Source: UBA6168 sp039819485 (GTDB lineage: Bacteria > Bacteroidota > Bacteroidia > Chitinophagales > Saprospiraceae). From it: a DNA stretch of 64,000 nucleotides. Within the stretch, counting starts at the first letter, position 1. Each line of letters opens with the position of its first letter. Made by a program: the position numbers and the translations under genes. The notes beneath the pieces were generated by a model. That model did not search any database. It worked only from the letters and a program-made list of their open reading frames with translations, and was not told where the DNA came from. Shown piece after piece: positions 29,004 to 37,175 of the stretch. The DNA lies in assembly GCA_039819485.1 (NCBI GenBank), contig JBCBRY010000033.1:1-64000 (forward strand), in the 5' to 3' direction.

Positions 29004-29456
29004 ATGGAACTTCATAATCTTAAACCAGCAAAAGGCGCTACCAAAAAAAGGAAAAGAATTGCCAGGGGACAAGGCTCTGGATGGGGAGGTACAGCCGGGC
29101 GCGGACATAAAGGTGCGAAATCCCGTTCTGGTCACAAACAGAAAAGAGGATTTGAAGGTGGTCAGACACCGCTGCAGCGTCGTCTTCCAAAGGTTGGTTT
29201 CAAAAGCCCTAACCGGGTCGAGTACATCGCTGTCAATTTAAAACGTTTACAAGAATTGGTGGACAAGTACAATATGACAGAGATAAGTCCTGATGCACTT
29301 CGTGAGAAGAAACTTATCAAGAAAAATGACCGTATTAAAGTTTTAGGTAAAGGCGAAATCAATTGCGCAGTACAGGTAACTTCACATAAAATTTCTGCTG
29401 CGGCTAAACAAGCTATTGAGGAAAAAGGTGGTACTGTTAACCTACTTGGAGCTTAA
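29004..29456 (+). CDS. rplO: Large ribosomal subunit protein L15
   Basis: L15 is a late-assembly 50S protein with a long Gly/Arg-rich N-terminal arm. 150 residues (E. coli 144): MELHNLKPAKGATKKRKRIA, RGQGSGWGGTAGRGHKGAKS and GFEGGQTPLQRRLPKVGF are all present. 65 bp after rpmD and 117 bp before secY, as in the spc operon elsewhere. Confidence 0.98.
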   Translation: MELHNLKPAKGATKKRKRIARGQGSGWGGTAGRGHKGAKSRSGHKQKRGFEGGQTPLQRRLPKVGFKSPNRVEYIAVNLKRLQELVDKYNMTEISPDALREKKLIKKNDRIKVLGKGEINCAVQVTSHKISAAAKQAIEEKGGTVNLLGA

Positions 29457-29573
29457 TTCACGGTGGTACCGGTAAAGCCGGATTAGAAATTTTACTACAC
29501 ATTAATCACTGAGTTTGAGCATCAGACATCCCGTTTGTTGATTTAGGCAAACGAAACAGCATTAAGAATTCCG

Positions 29574-30941
29574 ATGAAAAAATTTTTTGCTACTCTCCAG
29601 AATATCTGGAAAATCAAAGAACTGAGAGAAAGAATAGGATGGACATTATTGATGTTAATGATCTTCCGTTTTGGTTCCTTTGTCGTTTTGCCAGGTGTCA
29701 TCCCAGCTGCTTTGGATAACGCAGGTGCTGGCGGCAATGCCAATGATTTACTTGGTTTGGTGAATCTGTTCACTGGCGGTGCTTTCCAAAATGCTTCCAT
29801 CATGGCTCTTGGAATCATGCCCTACATCACTGCTTCGATCATTGTTCAGCTGCTTGGTTTTGCAATGCCTTACTTCCAGAGGTTGCAACAAAAAGAAGGA
29901 GAAAGTGGCCGAAAGAAACTCCAGCAGATCACTCGTTTGCTTACAGTGGCCATTACCCTCGTTCAGGGAGGTGGTTATTTGACATACATCAACTCAATTC
30001 CGGGTGCGATTGATCCGACCATGCCGAAGGGGATCTTCTGGTTGTCAAGTACAATTATATTGTCTGCGGGTACGGTGTTCGCCATGTGGTTAGGTGAAAA
30101 GATCACTGATAAAGGTATCGGAAACGGAGCTTCTTTGCTGATCACCATCGGTATCATAGCAGCCTTGCCTCAAGCATTTGCGGGTGAAATTGCCCTGCAA
30201 ATCAGTACCAATGGATTCTTTATGCTGATTCTTGAATTGGCCTTGTTCTTCCTCATCATCATGGCAACTGTGCTGATCGTTCAAGGTGTGCGAAGAATTC
30301 CGATTCAATTTGCCAAACATATGGTGCAGCGGGGATCAAGCCAAATGCCTGCCGCCGGTCAAAGAGATTATATACCGGTGAAAGTAAATGCTGCGGGTGT
30401 GATGCCCATCATCTTTGCCCAGGCATTAATGTTTGTTCCAGCGACCGTCGCCCAATTCGCCTACACGGGCAATGCGGCACCGACTGGAATAATGCGGCAG
30501 CTCATCGATCCATTCTCCTTTATATCTTCTGTGATTGTGTTTTTACTGGTTGTTGGTTTTACCTACGTATACACGGCGTTGATTGTAAATCCTACCCAAT
30601 ACGCAGAATATCTGAAAAGACAGAATGCTTTCATTCCGGGAATTAAGCCCGGTAAACCGACTGCTGATTTTATTGATACCATCACAACAAGAGTGACTTT
30701 GCCAGGATCTATTTTCCTTGGATTGATTTCAGTCTTGCCAGCTGTGGCAGCGGCATTCGGGGTAAATCCGGCTTTTGCCATATTCTTCGGGGGAACTTCC
30801 CTTTTGATCGGTGTGGCAGTAGTTTTGGATACACTACAACAGATAGAGAGCCACCTTTTGATGCGTCGTTATGATGGCTTGGTTAAATCCGGTAGGCTGC
30901 AAGGCCGGTCCCGGATGCAGGGAATTGGTTCCAGCATGTAA
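29574..30941 (+). CDS. secY: Protein translocase channel subunit SecY
   Basis: Central pore of the Sec translocon in the inner membrane. 455 residues (E. coli 443), about ten hydrophobic segments. Family marks: LMIFRFGSFVVLPGV in TM1, the plug region LVNLFTGGAFQNASIMALGIMPYI, and the cytoplasmic ribosome/SecA-binding loops RRIPIQFAKHM and KRQNAFIPGIKPGKPTADFI. C-terminus RYDGLVKSGRLQGRSRMQG. Needed for export of most envelope proteins in this window. Followed by a terminator-like hairpin. Confidence 0.98.
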   Translation: MKKFFATLQNIWKIKELRERIGWTLLMLMIFRFGSFVVLPGVIPAALDNAGAGGNANDLLGLVNLFTGGAFQNASIMALGIMPYITASIIVQLLGFAMPYFQRLQQKEGESGRKKLQQITRLLTVAITLVQGGGYLTYINSIPGAIDPTMPKGIFWLSSTIILSAGTVFAMWLGEKITDKGIGNGASLLITIGIIAALPQAFAGEIALQISTNGFFMLILELALFFLIIMATVLIVQGVRRIPIQFAKHMVQRGSSQMPAAGQRDYIPVKVNAAGVMPIIFAQALMFVPATVAQFAYTGNAAPTGIMRQLIDPFSFISSVIVFLLVVGFTYVYTALIVNPTQYAEYLKRQNAFIPGIKPGKPTADFIDTITTRVTLPGSIFLGLISVLPAVAAAFGVNPAFAIFFGGTSLLIGVAVVLDTLQQIESHLLMRRYDGLVKSGRLQGRSRMQGIGSSM

Positions 30942-30982
30942 ACTTAATTTTGAGTATTACTTTTTGAAGTATTGAAAATAAG

Positions 30983-31046
30983 ATTCGTGCTATGGGGCAA
31001 GCTGGAAAAACATTTTATCCGGTACTCCAAAGCACGAATTTTTTTT
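30983..31046 (+). terminator. Terminator-like hairpin after secY
   Basis: A 9-bp stem (ATTCGTGCT / AGCACGAAT) with a 39-nt loop ends in a run of seven or more T. The large loop makes it weaker than the other terminators, so partial read-through into map is likely. Confidence 0.65.
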
Positions 31047-31089
31047 GATATAACTATCACATTTCATAAAACTTTTTTTTGGATAATCA

Positions 31090-31971
31090 ATGGTAAGAGG
31101 ACTCATACATAGGCAAAAGACAAACAACATCATCTACAAAACAGATGAGCAGATAGAAATGCTGAGAGAAGCTTGTCTATTGGTTTGTAAAGTTTTGACC
31201 TATGTTGGAGAGAATATCCGACCGGGTATTACCGGAGAGGAACTGGATACCACGGCTGAGCAGATCATCAGAGATCATGGGGCAATTCCTGCCTTTAAAG
31301 GCTATGAAGGCCAACATGGTCCATTCCCCAACTCATTGTGCATTTCCATAAATGAAGTCATCGTCCATGGAATTCCTTCGAAGGAAGAGTTCAAGGACGG
31401 CGATATTGTTTCTGTAGATTGTGGAACCATCATGCCAAGTGGATTTCACGGTGATGCAGCTTATACATTCCCTTTAGGTGAAGTGGATGAAAAAACCATG
31501 CAGCTGTGTCGGGTAACTAAAGCCTCCCTGTACCGAGGACTCGCAAAGGCAGTTCACGGGAATAGGATGGGGGATATCAGCTATGCCATTCAGAAATACA
31601 CCGAGCGCGATCACAGGTATTCTGTTGTTCGTGAATTGGTCGGGCATGGTGTAGGCAAGTCATTGCACGAAGACCCGGAAGTTCCAAATTTTGGCAAAAG
31701 AGGAAATGGGTTAAGGTTGCAGGAAGGCCTGGTAATCGCAGTTGAACCTATGATCAATTTAGGTAAAAAAGATGTTGCCCAGGGCAGAGACGGTTGGACT
31801 ATTTTTACAAAAGACCGCCAACCTTCCGCTCATTATGAGCATACGATTGCAGTTAGAAAAGGAAGGGCCGATCTTTTGTCCAACCATGAGCCCATCGAGG
31901 CTGCTATTTTAAAGAACCCCAACGTACAAGAAGTGCTATCTGCTGATGAATTGGCAGAGGCAGCCAACTGA
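31090..31971 (+). CDS. map: Methionine aminopeptidase, type I
   Basis: Removes the initiator Met from nascent proteins in the cytoplasm. 293 residues, about 30 longer than E. coli MetAP (264), with a short N-terminal extension (MVRGLIHRQKTNN) and a C-terminal extra helix. The five metal ligands are visible: D in VDCGT, D in HGDAAYTF, H in GHGVGKSLHEDP, E in VEPMI and E in HYEHTIAV. No later ATG fits, so the start at 31090 is kept. Location between secY and infA is standard for Bacteroidota. Confidence 0.95.
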   Translation: MVRGLIHRQKTNNIIYKTDEQIEMLREACLLVCKVLTYVGENIRPGITGEELDTTAEQIIRDHGAIPAFKGYEGQHGPFPNSLCISINEVIVHGIPSKEEFKDGDIVSVDCGTIMPSGFHGDAAYTFPLGEVDEKTMQLCRVTKASLYRGLAKAVHGNRMGDISYAIQKYTERDHRYSVVRELVGHGVGKSLHEDPEVPNFGKRGNGLRLQEGLVIAVEPMINLGKKDVAQGRDGWTIFTKDRQPSAHYEHTIAVRKGRADLLSNHEPIEAAILKNPNVQEVLSADELAEAAN

Positions 31972-32006
31972 AACAGAAATAAAGCTGATTAATTTTTTTC
32001 CAAAAG

Positions 32007-32036
32007 TTTATAGTACGCTTGATTTTCTTATCTTTG
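32007..32036 (+). promoter_or_regulatory. Promoter before infA
   Basis: A -7 element TAtcTTTG at 32029-32036 fits TAnnTTTG; the -33 position has only TTTA (32007-32010), 18 nt upstream. It is followed by CGCCTCG, close to the CGCTCGC after the rpsL and rpsJ promoters. Expected transcript start is about 13 nt before the infA ATG. Confidence 0.7.
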
Positions 32037-32055
32037 CGCCTCGAAATTTTGAAGC

Positions 32056-32274
32056 ATGGCCAAAAAGAACTTAATCAAGCAAGATGGGATCGTTACTGAG
32101 GCACTTTCGAATGCGATGTTTAAAGTAAAATTGGAGAACGACCACTTGATTGTAGCGACTATTTCTGGTAAAATGCGGATGAATTATATCCGTATCCTCC
32201 CTGGTGATAAGGTATCCGTTGAGTTGTCCCCTTATGACCTTACAAGAGGCAGGATAACATACCGTTTTAAATAA
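32056..32274 (+). CDS. infA: Translation initiation factor IF-1
   Basis: Binds the 30S A site during initiation. 72 residues, the E. coli length: MAKKNLIKQDGIVTEALSNA with the S1-like fold core FKVKLENDHLIVATISGKMRMNYIRILPGD and VSVELSPYDLTRGRITYRFK. Has its own promoter, allowing infA-rpmJ-rpsM-rpsK-rpsD-rpoA-rplQ to be made separately from spc genes. Confidence 0.98.
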   Translation: MAKKNLIKQDGIVTEALSNAMFKVKLENDHLIVATISGKMRMNYIRILPGDKVSVELSPYDLTRGRITYRFK

Positions 32275-32300
32275 TTTTTGAACTCAATTAATTCATAATT

Positions 32301-32417
32301 ATGAAAGTCAGAGCATCAGTTAAAAAGCGTTCTTCGGACTGCAAGATCGTGAGGAGAAAAGGTAAAGTCTACATCATTAATAAGAAGAACCCTAAATTCA
32401 AACAACGTCAAGGATAA
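32301..32417 (+). CDS. rpmJ: Large ribosomal subunit protein L36 (zinc-free form)
   Basis: Thirty-eight codons in the expected place between infA and rpsM: MKVRASVKKRSSDCKIVRRK then GKVYIINKKNPKFKQRQG. Only one Cys of the usual C-C-C-H zinc site remains, so it is a C- form. Length equals E. coli L36. 26 bp after infA. Confidence 0.95.
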   Translation: MKVRASVKKRSSDCKIVRRKGKVYIINKKNPKFKQRQG

Positions 32418-32489
32418 AAACGCCTGAACGCCTTGGGTTTAGTTTTAAACTAAATTCGTCGCTCGTCGTTTTTTCGAAATATAAATTTT

Positions 32490-32867
32490 ATGGCACGAAT
32501 TGCAGGTATCGACCTACCACGTAACAAAAGAGGAGTCATCAGCTTGACCTACATCTATGGTATTGGACCAACCAGGGCCAAAACAATCCTTGCTAAAGCC
32601 GGGATCGATGAAAATGTAAAGGTTAATGACTGGTCGGATGATAACGTCCGTTCTATTTCCCAGATTATCCAGGATGACTACAAGGTAGAGGGGGAACTTA
32701 GATCAGAGGTTCAAATGAGTATCAAGCGATTGATGGACATTGCAAGCTACCGTGGCCTTCGTCATCGTAGGGGACTTCCTGTGCGTGGACAACGTACTCG
32801 TACCAATGCACGAACAAGAAAGGGACGTAAAAAAACAGTTGCAAACAAAAAGATGGTTTCCAAGTAG
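32490..32867 (+). CDS. rpsM: Small ribosomal subunit protein S13
   Basis: S13 is a 30S head protein that contacts P-site tRNA and L5. 125 residues (E. coli 118), MARIAGIDLPRNKRGVISLTYIYGIGPTRA, then RGLRHRRGLPVRGQRTRTNARTRKG. 72 bp after rpmJ; the spacer has a perfect AT-rich palindrome (TTTAGTTTTAAACTAAA, 32438-32454) of unknown meaning. Confidence 0.98.
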   Translation: MARIAGIDLPRNKRGVISLTYIYGIGPTRAKTILAKAGIDENVKVNDWSDDNVRSISQIIQDDYKVEGELRSEVQMSIKRLMDIASYRGLRHRRGLPVRGQRTRTNARTRKGRKKTVANKKMVSK

Positions 32868-32954
32868 TGAGCCAATGGAACTTGATCTTTTTTCGAAAGG
32901 ACAAATTCAAATCTTTTTGGACTCATTTAGACAGTCAATAGCAAATTAATTCAA

Positions 32955-33347
32955 ATGGCAAAGATTAAATCAAAAGTTAAGGCCAAGCGCAAAGTAAAAG
33001 TTGATCCGGAAGGATTTGCTTACATCCAAGCGTCATTCAATAATATCATCGTTACTCTTACCAATAAAAAAGGAGACGTAATCAGTTGGGGATCAGCGGG
33101 CAAGGCAGGTTTCAGGGGTTCTAAAAAGAATACTCCTTACGCCGCTCAGGTTGCAGCATCTGATGCTGCTAAAACTGCTTATGAGGCGGGGCTTCGTACA
33201 GTTGTGGTTTATGTGAAAGGACCTGGAGCTGGAAGAGAGGCTGCTATTCGATCCATTGATCAATCTGGTGTGAAAGTTACTAAGATACAGGATGTAACGC
33301 CGATTCCTCACAACGGATGCCGTCCTCCAAAGAGGAGAAGAGTTTAA
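32955..33347 (+). CDS. rpsK: Small ribosomal subunit protein S11
   Basis: S11 lies on the 30S platform near the E site and the Shine-Dalgarno helix. 130 residues (E. coli 129): EGFAYIQASFNNIIVTLTN, VISWGSAGKAGFRGSKKNTP, GPGAGREAAIRSI and the C-terminal TPIPHNGCRPPKRRRV. 87 bp after rpsM. Confidence 0.98.
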   Translation: MAKIKSKVKAKRKVKVDPEGFAYIQASFNNIIVTLTNKKGDVISWGSAGKAGFRGSKKNTPYAAQVAASDAAKTAYEAGLRTVVVYVKGPGAGREAAIRSIDQSGVKVTKIQDVTPIPHNGCRPPKRRRV

Positions 33348-33385
33348 TTTCTTATTCAGATAACGACAATCGTAATTAATAACTA

Positions 33386-33997
33386 ATGGCAAGATATACT
33401 GGACCAAAACAAAAAAAGGCAAGGGCATTTGGGGAACCAATCTTCGGTTTCAGCAAGGCATTTGAAAAGAAAAAATACCGCCCGGGTCAGCACGGTAATT
33501 CACGCCGCCGCCGCCAAACATCTGATTATGCTCTCCAGTTGATGGAGAAGCAAAAAGCAAAATATACATATGGTGTACTGGAACGCCAGTTCCGCAACTT
33601 GTTTAAAAAGGCAAGCAGCAAACATGGTGTTACCGGTGTCAACCTGCTCCAATTCCTGGAAGCCCGTTTGGACAATACTGTTTTTCGTTTGGGAATAGCT
33701 CCAACGAGAAGGGCGGCCCGTCAGTTGGTCAACCACCGCCACATTGTGGTAAATGGTGTACTTTCCAGTATTCCTTCCATTCAATTGCGTCCTGGTGATG
33801 TGATTGAAGTACGGGGACAATCAAGAAAATTGAACGTTGTCGTTGAACAGATTGGCAAAAAGACAGACATCAAAAAGTTCGGATGGCTGGAATTCAATCC
33901 CGACAAAATGAGGGGTGTTTTCCTTTCCTATCCAGAACGAGACCAGATACCGGAGAAGATCAACGAACAATTGATCGTTGAACTTTACTCTAAATAA
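33386..33997 (+). CDS. rpsD: Small ribosomal subunit protein S4
   Basis: S4 nucleates 30S assembly; in E. coli it also regulates the alpha operon. 203 residues (E. coli 206), MARYTGPKQKKARAFGEPIF with the S4 RNA-binding domain EARLDNTVFRLGIAPTRRAARQLVNHRHI then VVNG and PSIQLRPGDVIEVR. The N-terminal Cys cluster that binds zinc in some S4 proteins is absent. 38 bp after rpsK. Confidence 0.98.
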   Translation: MARYTGPKQKKARAFGEPIFGFSKAFEKKKYRPGQHGNSRRRRQTSDYALQLMEKQKAKYTYGVLERQFRNLFKKASSKHGVTGVNLLQFLEARLDNTVFRLGIAPTRRAARQLVNHRHIVVNGVLSSIPSIQLRPGDVIEVRGQSRKLNVVVEQIGKKTDIKKFGWLEFNPDKMRGVFLSYPERDQIPEKINEQLIVELYSK

Positions 33998-34138
33998 CGT
34001 GAACAAAAGGATCGGCAGGAGAAAATTCCCGCCCATCCTTTTGCCATTTTATTACACCGACTGCTTGCTGAGCAGCATTATTGGAAAATCCGCTATTATT
34101 CGTTTTTTCTTCATCCTATCTAAAAGTTTTCAATTTAT

Positions 34139-35137
34139 ATGAGCATTCTTAATTTCCAGAAACCTGACAAAATCATTATGCAAAAAGCAACTGATTTTGA
34201 AGGTACTTTTGAATTCAGGCCATTAGAGCCAGGTTTTGGTCAAACCATCGGTAACTCCTTAAGAAGAATCCTGCTTTCTTCGCTCGAAGGTTTTGCCATT
34301 TCCGCTGTGCGTTTCGCTGGCGTTGACCATGAGTTCGCTACCATTAAAGGTGTAGTCCAGGATGTGTTGGATATTGTGCTCAACCTTAAACAAGTTCGAT
34401 TAAAGCAATTGATCCAGGGCGAAGACCTTGGCAGCGAAAAAATATATTTGACAATCAGTGGTAAAGAAGAGTTTCGGGCAGGCGATATTGAAGAACACAC
34501 CAACGTCTTCAAGATCATGAATCCTGATTTGCTGATCTGCAGCATGGAGCCTTTCGTTAACCTGGAATTGGAATTGACCATTACCAAGGGACGTGGTTAT
34601 GTTCCTGCCACTGAAAACCTTCCGAAAGATGCACCGATCGGAGTAATTCCTCTCGATGCTATTTATACGCCCATCAAAAATGTGGCTTACAAAGTAGAAA
34701 ATACCCGTGTGGGACAAAGAACGGATTACGAACTGCTGACCATCGACGTGAAAACTGATGGAACCATCCACCCGGAAGATGCAATCAAAGAAGCATCGCG
34801 GATCATGATCCATCATTTGATGTTGATCACTGATGAATACATCAGCATGCCGGACGAAACCAGCCGCCGCGATGATGTAGTTGATGAGCATGTACTGCAT
34901 ATGCGTAAATTGCTCAAAACTTCATTGGAAGATCTGGATCTTTCAGTGCGTGCTTACAACTGCTTGAAAGCAGCGAAAATCAATTCACTCGCCGAATTGG
35001 TAAAATATGATACGCACGAGTTATTGAAATTCCGGAATTTCGGTAAAAAATCACTCGTGGAAATCGAAGAATTGTTACAGGAGAAAGGTCTGACTTTCGG
35101 TATGGACTTATCGAAATACAAGCTTGATGAAGAATAA
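34139..35137 (+). CDS. rpoA: DNA-directed RNA polymerase alpha subunit
   Basis: Assembles RNA polymerase as a dimer and contacts upstream promoter DNA and activators. 332 residues (E. coli 329). The N-terminal domain (LEPGFGQTIGNSLRRILLSS; ITKGRGYVPA) and C-terminal domain (VRAYNCLKAAKINSLAELV; RNFGKKSLVEIEELL) are joined by a linker near residues 235-250. 141 bp after rpsD. Confidence 0.98.
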   Translation: MSILNFQKPDKIIMQKATDFEGTFEFRPLEPGFGQTIGNSLRRILLSSLEGFAISAVRFAGVDHEFATIKGVVQDVLDIVLNLKQVRLKQLIQGEDLGSEKIYLTISGKEEFRAGDIEEHTNVFKIMNPDLLICSMEPFVNLELELTITKGRGYVPATENLPKDAPIGVIPLDAIYTPIKNVAYKVENTRVGQRTDYELLTIDVKTDGTIHPEDAIKEASRIMIHHLMLITDEYISMPDETSRRDDVVDEHVLHMRKLLKTSLEDLDLSVRAYNCLKAAKINSLAELVKYDTHELLKFRNFGKKSLVEIEELLQEKGLTFGMDLSKYKLDEE

Positions 35138-35147
35138 TTATTAATTG

Positions 35148-35188
35148 TTGGTTGCTGATTGTCAATCGTTTTTCCAATCAGCAATCAA
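35148..35188. repeat. Inverted repeat between rpoA and rplQ
   Basis: TTGGTTGCTGATTG (35148-35161) pairs with CAATCAGCAATCAA (35175-35188) over 14 bp with one G-U. The right arm is identical to a 14-mer in the rplV-rpsC spacer (23082-23095). No T tract follows, so it is not an ordinary terminator. Confidence 0.6.
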
Positions 35189-35275
35189 TGATCAGTCATT
35201 TAATAATTCAATTACCCGTCGAGTTCGCTCTAGAAATCCGGGTGTTGAGAAGATAACCTAAAACATTAATTAGAC

Positions 35276-35806
35276 ATGAGGCACGGTAAAAAATTCAACC
35301 ATCTCAGCCGGACATCAGAGCACAGAAAAGCATTGCTCAAGAACTTGTCCATCGCCTTGATCCAGCACAAACGGATTCAGACTACAGTAGCTAAGGCTAA
35401 AGCTCTGCGTCGTTTTATCGAACCGTTGGTAACTAAGGCTAAAACCAATACGACTCATAACCGTCGTGTCGTGTTTAGTTATTTGCAAAATAAAGAAGCC
35501 ATCAAGGAATTGTTCGGTGCCATTGCAACCGAAGTTGGAGACCGTCCAGGTGGTTATGTAAGAGTTATTCGTACTGGACATCGTAAAGGTGACGGTGCTG
35601 AAATGGCCCTGATCGAATTCGTCGATTTCAACAAAGATTATACTGGCAAACCTTCTGCCTCCGATGAGTCCACAGGCAAGAAAAAACGCCGTCGCAGGAG
35701 AGGAGGAGGAAAAAGTGCTGGAGCCGCTGCCAGCGCAGCTGCGGTTACTGAAGTAGTGGAAGAAGCTGCTGAAGAGGCAGAAGAAGCGACTCAGGAGGAA
35801 GAGTAA
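35276..35806 (+). CDS. rplQ: Large ribosomal subunit protein L17 with long tail
   Basis: L17 lies at the tunnel exit region of the 50S. 176 residues against 127 in E. coli. The core is normal (MRHGKKFNHLSRTSEHRKAL, RRVVFSYLQNKEAIKELF, DRPGGYVRVIRTGHRKGD). From about residue 130 a tail begins that is first basic (KKKRRRRRGGGK), then Ala-rich, then Glu/Ala-rich (EEAAEEAEEATQEEE). Last gene of the alpha operon, with a terminator 20 bp downstream. Confidence 0.97.
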   Translation: MRHGKKFNHLSRTSEHRKALLKNLSIALIQHKRIQTTVAKAKALRRFIEPLVTKAKTNTTHNRRVVFSYLQNKEAIKELFGAIATEVGDRPGGYVRVIRTGHRKGDGAEMALIEFVDFNKDYTGKPSASDESTGKKKRRRRRGGGKSAGAAASAAAVTEVVEEAAEEAEEATQEEE

Positions 35807-35826
35807 AGTTTTTCTAAATACTGTAT

Positions 35827-35865
35827 AAAACAGGCGGTACTTGGTTTCAGGTACCGCCTGTTTTT
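35827..35865 (+). terminator. Terminator of the S10-spc-alpha cluster
   Basis: A 14-bp perfect stem (AAAACAGGCGGTAC / GTACCGCCTGTTTT), 10-nt loop, followed by T5. The A-rich 5' arm could also end the convergent gene at 35899-36846 on the minus strand. Confidence 0.9.
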
Positions 35866-35898
35866 ATTTATGATTTTTTCAGAATCACTTAGATAACA

Positions 35899-36846
35899 CT
35901 ATGGCCTGGCAGCCATGGCATTTGACCGGTTTTTGTTGGCATCTAAATAATCGTACCATGAATTTTTTGGTAACACCAGAAATACCCCTTTAGGTCGGGC
36001 GGGTACATAGTCCAGCTTAAAGGATGGATTCATTTTCCGCAAAACGTCCAATTCGACTCCAATGACGGTTGCAATCCGTTTCAAGGAAACTTTATTATAT
36101 ACGCGCGCTGCCATTGGCTGAAGGTGGTAAAATTCAGGAGTAGTTGCATGAATACCGTGAAGCGTATGATAGGTTCCTGTATAACAAGCTGCCACATAGC
36201 GACTTACATATTTCTGTGTCTCACGAGGCAAACCGTTCTTGATCTTGGAATATTCTTTACTTCCATAAGCCCGAATGGCCCGGTTCAGTCGGCTTGGCCC
36301 ACAGTTATATGCAGCCAGTGCCAACTCCCAGGTGCCAAACCGTTTGTATAATTTCTTCAGGTACTTTATGGCTGCCTCGGTTGATTTGTATGGATCTTTT
36401 CGCTCATCTAGGTATTTATCGATAGAAAGCCCTAAATATTTTCCTGTTGCTGGCATGAACTGCCACAGGCCGGCTGCTCCTGCATAGGAAACTGCATAAG
36501 GGACCATCGAGGATTCGATCATTGGCAGATACTTTAATTGCTTGGGCATGTTGTGCATTTCGAGGTAGTGCTCGAAGATGGGAAAATAAGTTTTCCCGGC
36601 ACCCAGCATGCGTTCAGTATCCTTGTAGCCGTAGGTCAGGAAACGTCGAAGGTAAGCTGCCACATCGCGGTTGTATTCTGCTTTGACGGGGCAGTCCATC
36701 ATGTTTAGCCGTAGCTTGATGATATCTATTTCGTAACCACCGTTGGGTGGCCGTAAGTGAGTCGGTTCGCCGTTATTTGCGAATAACGAAACACTTGCCA
36801 TGAAGCAAATCATGGCTATGAGAAATGTACATGGGTTGGTTCTCAT
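35899..36846 (-). CDS. MltD-like lytic murein transglycosylase
   Basis: Cleaves peptidoglycan between MurNAc and GlcNAc in the periplasm. Signal peptide at residues 1-22 (LIAMICFMASVSLFA), SLT domain at about 85-235 with the catalytic Glu 111 in PMIESSMVPYAVS, then GAAGLWQFMPATGKYLGL and LALAAYNCGPSRLNRAI. The C-terminus (VSLKRIATVIGVELDVLRKMN) looks like one degenerate LysM-type segment. At 315 residues it is shorter than E. coli MltD (452), which has two LysM domains. Converges with rplQ and shares its terminator region. Confidence 0.93.
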   Translation of the reverse strand: MRTNPCTFLIAMICFMASVSLFANNGEPTHLRPPNGGYEIDIIKLRLNMMDCPVKAEYNRDVAAYLRRFLTYGYKDTERMLGAGKTYFPIFEHYLEMHNMPKQLKYLPMIESSMVPYAVSYAGAAGLWQFMPATGKYLGLSIDKYLDERKDPYKSTEAAIKYLKKLYKRFGTWELALAAYNCGPSRLNRAIRAYGSKEYSKIKNGLPRETQKYVSRYVAACYTGTYHTLHGIHATTPEFYHLQPMAARVYNKVSLKRIATVIGVELDVLRKMNPSFKLDYVPARPKGVFLVLPKNSWYDYLDANKNRSNAMAARP

Positions 36847-37175
36847 AGATGTCTGGATATGTTCAAAATTGTTACAACTGCTGGATTGGAGGGATAGAAA
36901 ACAGCAGAAAAATGTTTGTTCTAAAAATTAGTTCTCAGTACTGCAAACAGGGGGCAGCAGTTTTTTGCAGCAATTAATGCTGCCATCTTATTCTTGTTAA
37001 TAAAGCAGGGAAATCGTTTGAAATAGAAATGTAACAGACTTATCTACAGGAAGTTATGAGGTGACGGGGAGGGTGTGAAAATTCAGTCTGGATGATAAAA
37101 ATTTTAATCTGAGAAGTTTATTATGAAAAAAGTTTGCCAAAAAAATTGAATAGCCCTCAACCAGAAATCTCAATT
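36847..37175. other. 329-bp intergenic region, no gene recognised
   Basis: Lies between two minus-strand genes and would hold the promoter of the transglycosylase. No TAnnTTTG match was found on the minus strand, no hairpin stands out, and no reading frame is protein-like. Confidence 0.5.
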
